From Rhodopirellula halodulae (GTDB lineage Bacteria > Planctomycetota > Planctomycetia > Pirellulales > Pirellulaceae), in the NCBI RefSeq assembly GCF_020966775.1, contig NZ_JAJKFV010000002.1, positions 658,269 to 722,268 of the forward strand: a stretch of DNA of 64,000 nucleotides. The letters are read 5' to 3'. This document shows, in pieces, positions 35,640 to 46,510 of this stretch (the first letter of the stretch is position 1; every line of letters starts with the position of its first letter). The translations under genes were made by a program, and so were the position numbers. The notes below the pieces were generated by a model. The model worked only from the letters and a program-made list of their open reading frames with translations, was not told the DNA's origin and ran no database searches.

Positions 35640-37482
35640 GTGGAACCTTCCTTTCGCCGAAAAGGGGTGAATCGACGACCATCGTCTTTCAAACCCCAGT
35701 TAAAAAATTCGATGACATTGAGCCGCAAACCGTGAATCACACCACTGGACACTCCCAGCAGAAGATTCAGCGCGTGCCCGAATAACAAAACCAGCAATGC
35801 AAACAACAATCCGATTCTTGGCAAACCACCATGAATGTCCGCGGCCATGTCATTGAAGGCCGCTGCGAGTGACGCCGATGCCAAGCCGAGCGCAAACAAC
35901 CGCAGGTAACTGAGCACGTCTCCAAACGCGGCGGAGATTTTGGTCAGGCCAAGCAGACCACTTAGGAGTCGACGCAATGGCTTCTCATGTCGGGCTGTGA
36001 AGGCCACCACCATCAGCAACCCGATGATTCCCGCAGCACCGCCGATGATTTTCAGCGGTTGGACAGCGGGAATCGCAGCCCCGGCACCAGCCAATAGACC
36101 GCCGGCAACCGCAGCCGCCCAACCCCATGAAGCCAGTCCATCCTGCCAATCGTCATAGCGTCGTGCGTCCATGATATTGGCCAAGATCACATGCAACCCG
36201 CCGACCAAAACAGCCACGCCCATCATCAGTTGTGAGTTATTCATGTCCAACAACTGCAACCGGCCAAGCAACGATTCCGGGGGTGGAGTGATTCCGAAGT
36301 AGCTGCCCACCAACACCCCATACACCACGGAGAGCAACACGATCAGAGCCAGCATGGGCCGAAAACGTTGGCCGGCCGTGCGTTGCGGGTTCGGTTGCCC
36401 CTGCTCGATGTCTTCGGCGGAGGTCAACATCACATCACCCGTCGCGGGTCGGCCGAGCTTTTTCCAGAAGAACAACAACGCAACGCCCAGCAACATCCCG
36501 TAACCGGCGTCGGCCAGAATCATCGCGAAAAAGATGGCGAAGGAGATCAACACGATTGACGACGGGTCCCACGTCCAATAGCCAGGCGTCATGTAGAAAT
36601 TGACGAGATCTTCGCCCGCTTCCAACCGAGTTTCATTCCGCATCAGCGTGGGCGGATCTTCGTTGGGTGTCGGCGGCCGGTGCTCGAACACAATGCCACG
36701 CTGGTCCGCCAAGTCAGTCAGCTCGTCCATTTTTTCGGCGGGGACCCAAGCTTCCATCGCAAAGACGGGATCCAAGTCTGAGGTTTGCATTGCAGCGCCC
36801 GCTCGAGCCGCTGCGTCTTCTAACATTGCCAGACTGCGCGCCAGCAACAAACACCACCGCGTCAGATACGCCCGTTCGGCTTGTGCGTCCTCGATCGCCA
36901 GTTCCACCTCTTCCAATCGCTGTCGCAATTCATGGGGTGAGCGTGAACCGATCTTTTCGCGTGGTACCGGCATGCCCTGTGGCTCCTCCGCTGAGACCAC
37001 CACCAGATAACAGCATCGATGATCACGCCCGACCACTTCCCGGGCGGTTGTCAGGTCCTGGTTGGGCGGCAGCTTGGTCAGGTCCTTGTGCGGGACCATG
37101 TAAAACCACAGTCGCAAACCGTTCATCTGCTCAGGAGATGCGAAAGTAAAATCACCAAACGGTTTGCTGGCTTCCAACCGGAGCAACAGATCATCTCGTT
37201 CTGACTCGAGAGACTGAATCTGGGCCTGCAGTTGCAAAGCCCGCTGCTCGACTTCCGTCGCGTCGAACTGGCTGCGGTCACGCACTTGACGACGTCGTTG
37301 CGGTGCGGTCAGCAGAAACTTCAACGCTTCACGAGATTGGCTCGATGGTCCACCAACAGCGACATGCCCGTCACCACCGAGTGGAATGATTTCCAAACTA
37401 CCAAATCGATGCAGGTCATCGAGCCATGGTTCTTTTTCGCTGCTCAACCCGACAAAGGTGGCCCGTTCCAGAGGGACGATGC

Positions 37483-37486
<4 letters not shown>
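35630..37486 (-). CDS. ntpI: V-type ATPase subunit I (stator/membrane a subunit)
   Basis: This 618-residue protein has a long soluble N-terminal arm with coiled coils (QALQLQAQIQSLESERDDLLLR-like region split over residues 80-110) that joins the peripheral stalks. A C-terminal block of about seven helices includes SFAIFFAMILADAGYGMLLG, VLVGGLHVILANIMD and FALLVLLFGHALNLLLGVSS, and bears the ion half-channels. The ALLVLLFGHALN region carries the family histidine/asparagine pattern. The ATG at 37486 (MSIVPLERATFVGL) is the likely start, although the frame extends upstream. It overlaps subunit D by four bases. Confidence 0.9.
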
Positions 37487-38112
<626 letters not shown>

Positions 38113-38118
38113 CCCGCT

Positions 38119-39471
38119 CTATTCCTCGCTGGCTTGTGATGGAACGGTGAGCTTGGGAAAGTACTTGTCGATCAGATGTTGTTTCATCAACAACTCCTGT
38201 GGATCAAAACACTCGGCAAGCGTCTTCCAGCAAAGGTCGAGGGCTTCGGTCACGCCCATCGAAACACTGATGTCCATGAATCGCTCACGGAACAGATCGC
38301 CATACTTCAACAGCTTCTCATCAAAGGATGACAACCCGAATGCCATCGCCTGTTTTCGCTGAGCTTCGGCAGCCTCGGAATAGAAGCGGATCATTGTGTT
38401 CATGATCTGCGAATGATCTTCGCGTGTTGATTTGCCGATGACATGTTGCTTCAACCGCGATAGCGAACCGAAGGGATCGAGGATGCCACCGTGCAAGTAG
38501 AACTGCCCCTCGGTGATGTAACCGGTGTTGTCGGGGACGGGGTGAGTGACATCGTCGCCGGGCATCGTGGTCACCGTCAAAATGGTGACCGAACCAGCAC
38601 CTTTGAAGTCACACGCTTTCTCGTAACGTTGAGCGAGTTGTGTGTACAAATCGCCCATGTACCCACGGACTGCTGGGATGCGTTCTTGAGCGACACCGAT
38701 TTCTTTCATGGCATCGGCGTAAGCGGTCATGTCAGTCAACAACACCAGCACGCGTTTGTTCTCTTCCACCGCGAATTTTTCGGCCACCGTCAACGCCATG
38801 TCGGCGACCAACAATCGCTCGACCAACGGATCGGATGCTTGATTGACAAACATCACGGTGCGGCCGAACACGCCATGTTCTTCAAACGCCGTTCGAAAGA
38901 AGTGGTAGTCGTCAAAGATCAGTCCCAAACCGCCGAACACCAGCACATCAGCATCCGCCTGAAAGCCGATCCTGGCCAGCAGATTGTTGTGAGGCTCGCC
39001 CGCGACTGAGAAGATCGGAATCTTTTGGCTCTCGACCAAACAGTTGAACAGGTCGATCATCGGCACGCGGGTTTCGATCATCTTGGTCGGCATCACGCGC
39101 ATGACAGGATTGACTGTCGGACCACCGACCTTCACATGCGGGTCCCCCGACAAATCAGGGCCACCATCCATCGGCTCGCCCGACCCGCGAAAGATTCGGC
39201 CGAGGATGTTCGGTGAGTAAACCACGTCCAGCTGTCGTCCGAGAAAACGGACGGTGGCATCTGTCGAGAGTCCCTTGCCGCCGGCAAACACTTGCAAGCT
39301 GACCAGGTTTTGATCCAACCCAATCACACGCGCGAGAGAGACTTCACCATCGGTGTTTTCGACTTCTGCCATATCGCCAAGTGCAACACCTGTGGCTCGC
39401 AAGCGAATCACATCGCCGACAATTTGTTCGACACGGGTGTGGCGTAGCAGTTGTTGTAAGTGTGCAACCAT
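38119..39471 (-). CDS. ntpB: V-type ATPase subunit B (regulatory)
   Basis: This 450-residue non-catalytic nucleotide-binding subunit has the characteristic FSVAGEPHNNLLARIGFQ segment in place of a normal P-loop, followed by FGGLGLIFDDYHFFRTAF and NQASDPLVERLLVADMALTV. The frame is open to a TTG at 39510 that would overlap the RND pump by four bases. The ATG at 39471 (MVAHLQQLLRHTRVEQI) fits the family better. It is the first gene of the V-ATPase block, 35 bases after the RND transporter, so read-through from the pump operon is likely. Confidence 0.92.
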   Translation of the reverse strand: MVAHLQQLLRHTRVEQIVGDVIRLRATGVALGDMAEVENTDGEVSLARVIGLDQNLVSLQVFAGGKGLSTDATVRFLGRQLDVVYSPNILGRIFRGSGEPMDGGPDLSGDPHVKVGGPTVNPVMRVMPTKMIETRVPMIDLFNCLVESQKIPIFSVAGEPHNNLLARIGFQADADVLVFGGLGLIFDDYHFFRTAFEEHGVFGRTVMFVNQASDPLVERLLVADMALTVAEKFAVEENKRVLVLLTDMTAYADAMKEIGVAQERIPAVRGYMGDLYTQLAQRYEKACDFKGAGSVTILTVTTMPGDDVTHPVPDNTGYITEGQFYLHGGILDPFGSLSRLKQHVIGKSTREDHSQIMNTMIRFYSEAAEAQRKQAMAFGLSSFDEKLLKYGDLFRERFMDISVSMGVTEALDLCWKTLAECFDPQELLMKQHLIDKYFPKLTVPSQASEE

Positions 39472-39506
39472 TTTTGATTCGGTCCCTTCCGGACGTCGAG
39501 CGCGGA

Positions 39507-42500
39507 TCAAGCCGATTCCTGGGAAGTGTCTTCAGGGGAAATTCCGTAGAGCAGCGCGTAGAGTGTCGGCACCATCACCATTGTCAACATCGCTCCAACG
39601 ATCAGACCAAAGAAGATCGTCACCGCGAGAGCCACCCAAAAGACGTCTTGTAGCATTGGCAAAACGCCCAGCACGGTTGTCCCCGCCGCATTGATGACGG
39701 GACTCAATCGAGTGACTGCCGCTTCGACAACTGCGTTGTAGGGAGTCAGCCCACGACCAAGATTCGCGTTCACCTCATCCAGCAGAACCACGACATTCTT
39801 GATCATCATTCCCGACAAACTCATCGCACCCAACAAAGCGATGAATCCAAAGGGTGTCTGAGTCAGCAGCATGCCGCTGGTGATCCCAATCATCACGAAT
39901 GGGATCACGCCAATGCAGATCAGCATGGGACGGAAACTGTTAAACAATGCCACCAAGATGAACAGCATGACGACGACGGCGGGCACGATGCCAGGTGTCA
40001 GTGCTTCCTGGGACTGCTTCGCACTCCAGTACTCCCCGTCCCAATCCAATCGGTAACCCGGCGGCAGTTCGAGCGCATCAAACTTTTCCAACACCGCATT
40101 GCGGAGTGTCGGAGCCGTCACATTGTTGGGAGAACACTGGACGGTGATCGCTCGGCGGCGGTCCCAACGCCAGATGATCGGATCCTCCCAGGGGACTTCG
40201 ATACCGTCGATGACTTGTGAGACCGGCACCGCGTTGGGTGAGAGCTTGGGGGTGACTTGCAGTTCGTCCAGTGATGTTGCAGCGCGTTCTCGCTCCGATT
40301 CCACGTTCCGCGCAACAATTGGAATCAGGTCATCCTCTTGGCGGTACTGACCGACGACGACTCCATCGGATGAACGCTTCATCACGCGAGCCAGATCGTC
40401 ACGTGAGACACCTGCCCAGCGGGCGCGTTCCTGATTGTATTGGGGAGCCAGAGCCTGAACCCGTTCGCGCCAATTGACACGCACTTCCTTGGCCAGCGGT
40501 GTCTCTCGGAGAATTTCGGCACCTTGTTCGGCCAGGCTTCTCAGTGTGTCAGGATCCGCATTGGCGGGACCACTGAAACGAGCTTCGATTTTCCAATCGT
40601 CAAACGCCCCGACCGCATACTTGCGAACCCGAACCATCGCTTCGGGACAATTTTCTTTCACCCAGGCGTCGGCATCTGCGACCAGTTGGTTCACGCCGTC
40701 AAGCGAGTTTGTGTTGACGATCAGTTGGGCGTAGGAGGTATAGGGGTCTTCTGCACTGACCGGCAGATAAAACCGTGGCGGGCCTTTGCCAATGAATGCA
40801 CTGACCGAAGTGGTGGCGTCATGGTCAGAAACGTATTCCTCGATCCGCTGTAGATTTGCATCGGTTTGCTGAATGCGAGTTCCTTCTGGAGCCCAATAGT
40901 CGATCATCACCTGCAAACGACTGGAGTCGGGGAAATACAATTGTGGCACCCATCGAAATCCAAACATGGATACAGCCAGCAATCCGACCATGCTGCCCAA
41001 GAACAGGATCCGATACCGAATCGTGAAGCCCAGCAATCGACGGAATTTCTGATAGAGTCCGCTTTGGTAGGGATCCGCCGATGGCTGTCCGGCTTTTGGG
41101 CTCGGCAACATTGCCATGCAGAGCAGCGGCGCGATCGTTTGGCAAAACACCCAACTCAATAGCAGCGAAATGGCAACGACCGTGAACAGGCTGCCGGCAT
41201 ATTCACCGGTGTCGTAGGTCGATGCGAAAATGGGAAAGAATGCCATGAAGGCGACCACGGTCGCTCCCAACAACGGGATGGCGGGCGCACTGGCCGCTTC
41301 GATGGCCGCCTGCTTGCGATCCATGCCCTGCGAGATCCTCACCATGATGCCGTCGGTCACCACGATCGCATTGTCGACCATCATTCCCATCGCGATGATC
41401 AAGGCACCGAGCGAGATCCGGTGCAGATCAATTCCGAGGATCGACATCACAATGAAGGTCCCCAGAATCGGGAACACCAAACCACTGATACCGATGATGA
41501 TTCCGGGCCGAATGCCCATCGTCAGAGCCAGCAGAGCCAGAACAATCGCGACCGCTTCGATCAAACTGACCATGAAGGCTCGAATCGATTCGCTAACCTG
41601 GTCGGATTGCCATGAGATGCGTTCGACGTCGATGCCGACCGGTAACTCAGCCAAGAGTTCGTTGATCCGGTCATCGATACGCTGGCCAACTTCGACCACG
41701 TTCTCGCCTGACGCAGGAGCAATCGCCAGGCCGATCGATTGTCGTCCGTTGTGCCGAAGCATGTGGCTGGGTGGGTCGACGTAGCCGACATTCACCGTCG
41801 CGATATCGCGAATGCGGATGATTTCGTTTTGGCCGTCGACGACACTGGTGACCGCGAGTTCGCCGATCTCTTCTGGTGTGCGGAAGGCGCCGGTTGGTGC
41901 CACGCGCAGTCGCTGTGTTTGGTAGTCGACGTGCCCTGCGTCAACGACCATGTTCTGCGACTGCAGCGTTCGAATCAGTTGTGCCGGAGTCAGGTTCAGT
42001 TCCGCCAACTGGGCCGAGGACACATCCAGGTAAATTCGCTTGTCTTGGACGCCCCACAAATCGACGCGAGCGACGCCTTGGACGACGCTCAGTTCTTTCC
42101 GCATTTGCTTGACATGGTTTTCCAGTTCGGCATAGCTGAAGCCATCGCTGCTGACGGCCAACAGAAAACCAAACACATAGCCAAAGTCATCGCCGATTTG
42201 GGGCTTTCCGGCGCCAGGCGGGAGCGTGGGTTCGATGTCGGCCACTTTCTTCCGCAGCACATCCCACACCTGCGGCAAACGTTCCGACCAATAGTTGCTC
42301 TTGATGTCCACCTTGATGATGGAGAGGCCGGCTCGTGAATTGGAATAGATGTTCTTCAGCTCCGTCATTTCTTGGAGCTTCGTTTCCAATCGGTCGGTCA
42401 CCTCCAATTCCACCTGCTCCGCGCTGGCGCCTGGATACGTTGTCGTGATCGCAGCCGTTTTGACAGAGAACTCAGGGTCCTCCAATTGACCGAGTTGGAA

Positions 42501-42599
42501 GTAGCAGAAGATGCCACCCAATACGATCAGCGCAATGCCGAAGTAAGTGATCGCGCGTTTCTCGATGGATATCTCTGCCAGATTCATCAATCCTGTCAT
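39507..42599 (-). CDS. RND-family efflux transporter, inner-membrane subunit
   Basis: This 1030-residue pump has the two-repeat RND architecture. A first helix (ITYFGIALIVLGGIFCYF) is followed by a large periplasmic loop. A helix block then contains the proton-relay motif GMMVDNAIVVTDGIM, where the usual Asp-Asp pair is Asp-Asn. A second loop and a final helix block with GAMSLSGMMIKNVVVLLDEV follow. It probably exports small hydrophobic compounds driven by the proton gradient. The adaptor gene is 93 bases upstream; no outer-membrane TolC-type channel is present in the window. The ATG at 42587 is an alternative start. Confidence 0.92.
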   Translation of the reverse strand: MTGLMNLAEISIEKRAITYFGIALIVLGGIFCYFQLGQLEDPEFSVKTAAITTTYPGASAEQVELEVTDRLETKLQEMTELKNIYSNSRAGLSIIKVDIKSNYWSERLPQVWDVLRKKVADIEPTLPPGAGKPQIGDDFGYVFGFLLAVSSDGFSYAELENHVKQMRKELSVVQGVARVDLWGVQDKRIYLDVSSAQLAELNLTPAQLIRTLQSQNMVVDAGHVDYQTQRLRVAPTGAFRTPEEIGELAVTSVVDGQNEIIRIRDIATVNVGYVDPPSHMLRHNGRQSIGLAIAPASGENVVEVGQRIDDRINELLAELPVGIDVERISWQSDQVSESIRAFMVSLIEAVAIVLALLALTMGIRPGIIIGISGLVFPILGTFIVMSILGIDLHRISLGALIIAMGMMVDNAIVVTDGIMVRISQGMDRKQAAIEAASAPAIPLLGATVVAFMAFFPIFASTYDTGEYAGSLFTVVAISLLLSWVFCQTIAPLLCMAMLPSPKAGQPSADPYQSGLYQKFRRLLGFTIRYRILFLGSMVGLLAVSMFGFRWVPQLYFPDSSRLQVMIDYWAPEGTRIQQTDANLQRIEEYVSDHDATTSVSAFIGKGPPRFYLPVSAEDPYTSYAQLIVNTNSLDGVNQLVADADAWVKENCPEAMVRVRKYAVGAFDDWKIEARFSGPANADPDTLRSLAEQGAEILRETPLAKEVRVNWRERVQALAPQYNQERARWAGVSRDDLARVMKRSSDGVVVGQYRQEDDLIPIVARNVESERERAATSLDELQVTPKLSPNAVPVSQVIDGIEVPWEDPIIWRWDRRRAITVQCSPNNVTAPTLRNAVLEKFDALELPPGYRLDWDGEYWSAKQSQEALTPGIVPAVVVMLFILVALFNSFRPMLICIGVIPFVMIGITSGMLLTQTPFGFIALLGAMSLSGMMIKNVVVLLDEVNANLGRGLTPYNAVVEAAVTRLSPVINAAGTTVLGVLPMLQDVFWVALAVTIFFGLIVGAMLTMVMVPTLYALLYGISPEDTSQESA

Positions 42600-42692
42600 C
42601 AACCTCAAGGAAAGAATTTTACGTGACTGGTCTTTCAGGCGTGGAACAAAGGTCCCATCCGTTGTTTTGCGTCGCAGTTGTTTGAGTCACCT

Positions 42693-43967
42693 CTAGGTGC
42701 CTAGCAACTTGACCTCTTGTCCTTCATTCAGTGAATTCACTCCCGAAGTGACCACTCGCTCGCCAGCCTTGAGTCCCTCGACGATCCGGATTCCGACCGG
42801 TGTCAGATCGCCCACGGAGACCTCGCGGCGGACGACGATTCCATTGCCTTCCTCATACACCCAGACAAAGGTTTGCTCATCGCTCTCGGGTGCGGTGAAC
42901 ACCGAACTCGGCGGAACGATCAAATCCAGGGTTTCTGGCTGGTCGTCTGATTTGGCATGGTTTCGAACGGTGGCAGCCATGCCAGGCAGAATTTTGGCGT
43001 CTTCTGGTTGGCTGACCTGAACCGTGACGGGATAAGTCCGAGTGGTTTGAGAGGCTTCTCGACCGATCTTGGTGACCTTGCCAATGAAGTCGCGATCCCC
43101 CAGGGCGTCGAAGCGGCACGCCACTTCTTTCACCTGCGGCACAATGCCGATGAGTGATTCGGGAACTTGAACCGTGATTTCGATTTCGGAGATGTCGACC
43201 ATTCGAACGACCGGTTGCTTGACTTGGACTCGCTGAAAGTTGTCCACGAAGCGGGCGGAAACCTCGCCGTCAAACGGTGCCACCAACGTCGCATCGTCGA
43301 GCTGATTTTTCGCCGCTTCCACGGCGGCTTCCAAGGCTCGAATTTCCGCACGCTTGGCTTCGATGTCTTCTTCGCGAGCGCCAGCCAAACCGATTTTCAA
43401 GGCTTCCTTGACATCATCGATTTCCGCTTTGGTGCGTTTTTTACGAGCGAGTGTGATGTCAAAATCGGATTGCGAGACGGCACCACTTTTCAGCAACCTT
43501 TCGCTGCGATCGTGTTCGGCCACCGCTTGTTCGTACGAGGCTTCTGCCTGAACGAGCTCCGCTTCCATCTGCGCGAGTTCCTCGGTTCGAGCGCCACGTT
43601 GCATCGCCGACAAGTTTGCTTTGGCACGATCCAAGTTGGCTTGGTTGCTGGCCAACGTCGTCTCAAAATCCCGGGGATCAATCGCGGCGATCACATCGCC
43701 TTTTTTGACGACCGAGCCCACGTCCACGGGGAGCGACACAAGTGGTCCCGAAACATCGAACGAAAGTTCAACATCGTTCTTCGCGGATGCACGACCGGGA
43801 AACTGACGACCGCTGATAACGTTCAGGTCCCCGACCTGGATCGTGCGAACTGGGCGCACCGGGACGCTCTCTTCTGGTGACTCGGAACATCCCGAGACCA
43901 AAGCACACGTTACTAGAAACAGGGTTCGCACCATCATGGCTCGGATCTTCCTTCTCATTCGCAGCAT
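42693..43967 (-). CDS. RND efflux periplasmic adaptor (MFP lipoprotein)
   Basis: This 424-residue protein begins with a lipoprotein signal (TLFLVTCALVSGC, cysteine at the lipobox). It has the adaptor order: a beta-barrel/lipoyl half-motif VDVGSVVKKGDVIAAIDPRD, a long coiled-coil hairpin rich in Ala/Glu, a second lipoyl half LVAPFDGEVSARFVDNFQ and a membrane-proximal domain ending in GLKAGERVVTSGVNSL. It bridges the inner-membrane pump to an outer channel. It is 12 bases downstream of the Gly-rich secreted protein gene and 93 upstream of the pump. Confidence 0.92.
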   Translation of the reverse strand: MLRMRRKIRAMMVRTLFLVTCALVSGCSESPEESVPVRPVRTIQVGDLNVISGRQFPGRASAKNDVELSFDVSGPLVSLPVDVGSVVKKGDVIAAIDPRDFETTLASNQANLDRAKANLSAMQRGARTEELAQMEAELVQAEASYEQAVAEHDRSERLLKSGAVSQSDFDITLARKKRTKAEIDDVKEALKIGLAGAREEDIEAKRAEIRALEAAVEAAKNQLDDATLVAPFDGEVSARFVDNFQRVQVKQPVVRMVDISEIEITVQVPESLIGIVPQVKEVACRFDALGDRDFIGKVTKIGREASQTTRTYPVTVQVSQPEDAKILPGMAATVRNHAKSDDQPETLDLIVPPSSVFTAPESDEQTFVWVYEEGNGIVVRREVSVGDLTPVGIRIVEGLKAGERVVTSGVNSLNEGQEVKLLGT

Positions 43968-43979
43968 TGATTCACTCCG

Positions 43980-45458
43980 TTATTCCGATTGGCCCGGAAG
44001 GGCGTCTTCGCTTTGAGGGTCGTCCAACCGCACCAGCAGCCATTGCTGAGTCGTGCCGTCGGCAAAGTGAACCAGCACCGGTGCGGTGTCCTTGGTCAGG
44101 TTGACGATGCCCGTTTCCATGATCGGACGAGTCTTCCCCACCACGTTCCAGGCGGAACGCTGTGACTCCTTGTCCACCATGCCTTCAATGGTCTGAGTCG
44201 TGTCGGTGGTTTCGTCATTCAGCGTTCCTGAAAGGATTCCCTGCTTGCTGAGCACCAACTGCAAAAACAGTGTGGGTTCTGGTCCCGACTCTTGCCCGTC
44301 CGGTGTCACCGCAAAGACACCCAGTGGCATCCAATCCGATTCTTCGGCGGCGTTTTCTGTCGCAGCGGCATCCACCTCCGGCGCACTGGCGATGATAGCT
44401 TCGGCTTGTTGAGCGTATTGCTCTTCCGTGGCGATCACTTCACCATCGCTGTAGACCATCCCGTCTTGGTAATAGATGTTCTCGCCGTAGTTGTAGTAAA
44501 TCGGTTCGACCCATCCATAATCGACCCAACCCGTGACCCCGCCCCACGCAGCCCAACGAAACGGACGCGAGATTGCCCAGGCACCCCAGAGCGGATGATC
44601 CGACCAAAAATCGCGGATGGGCGTATCGTCGATCTGGTCGCGAATCTCATCGCGCCGCTCCTGGCGGATCTCTTGCCGGTCACCTCGATTTTCGATTCGT
44701 TCCGGTCGATTGCCAGCAAGTGGCCGATCGCCAATGCCCGGCCGCTCTCCCATACCAGGACGATCTCCGGCACCGGGACGATTGCCGATGCCTGGACGTT
44801 CGGCTGGCAGTGTGCTTGGTCGCGATCCTGAGTCACGAAGAAAATCACCTGCGACGCTTCCTGCGATTCCGCCAGCCACGCCGCCAGCGATACCGCGGCC
44901 GAAGTTGTCCCGCGCTGATGATGGCAGTTGGCTGGGCCGCGCGCCACCAGTGGACGGTAAATCAAGAAAGTCTCGAACGTCGCCAGCACTGGGACGCCCA
45001 CCTTGATTGGGCCTTCCACCTTGATTGGGACGCGTGGCGGCACCGGGGCGCGAGCCAGATCCGGGACGTGAGCCTGCACTTGGAAGCGTTCCTACACTAG
45101 GACGTGAACCACTGGGCGAAGAAGGACGTGAGAGTCCGGATGAGGGTCGCGAAACGCTGGGACGTGTGCTGATGCCAGGGGACGATACACCTGGTCGTGG
45201 CGTGCTGGTCCGTGGGACGCTGGGGCGTGGTGCGGGACGCGAATAGCTCGGCATCGAAGGACGGCTGACCGAGGGTGTGCGACTGATCGAGGGTGAGAAA
45301 CCGCCACCGCGATATCCGCCACCACCACTGAAGCCTCCACCGCCGCGAGAAAACCCGCCTCCTGCACGACCTCCTCCCCGGCCACCGCGAGCGAGAGCAT
45401 CAGCAGCACCCCAAAGGCAAACCGCGACTATAGCGATGAACAAGCATGCGCGTTTCAT
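43980..45458 (-). CDS. Secreted Gly/Ser/Pro/Arg-rich low-complexity protein
   Basis: This 492-residue protein has a signal peptide (MKRACLFIAIVAVCLWGAADA) and a glycine/arginine-rich start (GGRGGGRAGGGFSRGG). A Ser/Pro/Arg tract with short repeats such as RPGIGDRPGMGERPGIGDRP follows, then a conserved C-terminal domain (WVDYGWVEPIYYNYGENIYY and following). Proteins of this design are called mu-protocadherin-like in Rhodopirellula genomes, but no cadherin domain is seen. It may be a cell-surface or matrix protein. The frame is open to 45599, but the ATG at 45458 gives the signal peptide. It precedes the RND adaptor by 12 bases. Confidence 0.7.
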   Translation of the reverse strand: MKRACLFIAIVAVCLWGAADALARGGRGGGRAGGGFSRGGGGFSGGGGYRGGGFSPSISRTPSVSRPSMPSYSRPAPRPSVPRTSTPRPGVSSPGISTRPSVSRPSSGLSRPSSPSGSRPSVGTLPSAGSRPGSGSRPGAATRPNQGGRPNQGGRPSAGDVRDFLDLPSTGGARPSQLPSSARDNFGRGIAGGVAGGIAGSVAGDFLRDSGSRPSTLPAERPGIGNRPGAGDRPGMGERPGIGDRPLAGNRPERIENRGDRQEIRQERRDEIRDQIDDTPIRDFWSDHPLWGAWAISRPFRWAAWGGVTGWVDYGWVEPIYYNYGENIYYQDGMVYSDGEVIATEEQYAQQAEAIIASAPEVDAAATENAAEESDWMPLGVFAVTPDGQESGPEPTLFLQLVLSKQGILSGTLNDETTDTTQTIEGMVDKESQRSAWNVVGKTRPIMETGIVNLTKDTAPVLVHFADGTTQQWLLVRLDDPQSEDALPGQSE

Positions 45459-45595
45459 CAGAATCTTCCCTTTGGCAAAATGGTTGGTTGTGACAAAGTT
45501 GGTTGGTAAGAGAGTTGTCGGGAGATGATTGGCGCCTAATTCGCAAGGCATCGACACCAGATCACGATCATCCGTCGTGGCAACGTTACGGGGCA

Positions 45596-46510
45596 TCATG
45601 GATTTGTCCCCACCTGCTTGGCCACCACGACCTCATCAACATTCGGCTGCAACTCGCCGTCCACCATTCGATCAATCGATTGCCAAGTGAACAGGTTTTC
45701 GTTGATGGAAGTCATGACATGGGTCGAACTGGTTTTGCTTCCGTCGGTCAAAGTTCCCTTGGTGCGAATATGCCAAGCGTTGTCGTGTTGGCTCCACACG
45801 CCTTCGCCAAAGCCACCGTCGGAATCAAACACCCACGATCGAATGCTTTCCGAAGCCGCATCCCACCCAATGATTTGCATTCCCGAATGCTCGACTCGGT
45901 CACCGACCGTGATCGAAAACAGTTGAGTGATGAACGCTCGATTTTTGGTCCACCGATAGTTTGATTCGATCCGAGCGTTGTCGTCCTCATCGATCCAAAC
46001 GCCAATCAACCACTCCAGTTTCGCCAGGTGATTCGCGCAAGGGATTGCGACCACTTCTTCGCTAACGCGGTCCAGCAACCACGCACCGTCTTGTTTGACA
46101 TAGACCGCTTGATAGGCCGTTTCCTCAGGGGCTTCTCCTGGACGGCTCACGATCGCCGTGCCGTTTTCTAAGGCGACACCCGGCGAGATGAACTGGATCC
46201 GTTCGGTTGTCGCTGCCAACTTCGTGTCTTGGTTCTCGGAAAAGATCGCGGCGAATTGCTTTTCAATGGCATCGCGACCAACGACCTGCTCTCCAGACAA
46301 TGGATTGGTATACACGGCTTCGGGCGACCACATCGCCGCCAGTGCTTTCGCATCGCCCTGGTTGAATGCTTGGACATACGCGTCGATGTCCTCACGAAGC
46401 TTCGCCTCGTCGGTTTCCTGATCGGCGGACACCGATGGCACGCACAACAGGGCGCACCATGTCACAGACAGAAGTGCGATCGCCAGCGATTTCACCTGTT
46501 CAACCCTCAT
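45596..46510 (-). CDS. Secreted SnoaL/DUF4440-like protein
   Basis: The 304-residue product has a signal peptide (KSLAIALLSVTWCALLCVPS, then VSADQ). An NTF2/SnoaL-fold domain follows with IDAYVQAFNQGDAKALAAMW, the AVYTNPLSGEQVVGRDAIEK segment and the typical final strand YQAVYVKQDGAWLLDRVSEE. A second beta-rich domain (KLEWLIGVWIDEDDNARIES) follows. Such domains bind small molecules and are often non-enzymatic. It overlaps the ABM-fold gene upstream by 11 bases. The 137-bp gap downstream to the Gly-rich gene has no evident terminator. Confidence 0.8.
   Translation of the reverse strand: MRVEQVKSLAIALLSVTWCALLCVPSVSADQETDEAKLREDIDAYVQAFNQGDAKALAAMWSPEAVYTNPLSGEQVVGRDAIEKQFAAIFSENQDTKLAATTERIQFISPGVALENGTAIVSRPGEAPEETAYQAVYVKQDGAWLLDRVSEEVVAIPCANHLAKLEWLIGVWIDEDDNARIESNYRWTKNRAFITQLFSITVGDRVEHSGMQIIGWDAASESIRSWVFDSDGGFGEGVWSQHDNAWHIRTKGTLTDGSKTSSTHVMTSINENLFTWQSIDRMVDGELQPNVDEVVVAKQVGTNP

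Noticed and set aside
45459..45595. Second sigma-54 element before the Gly-rich gene
   Set aside because: Candidate GCAA blocks lack the GG at the right spacing; nothing meets the -24/-12 rule.
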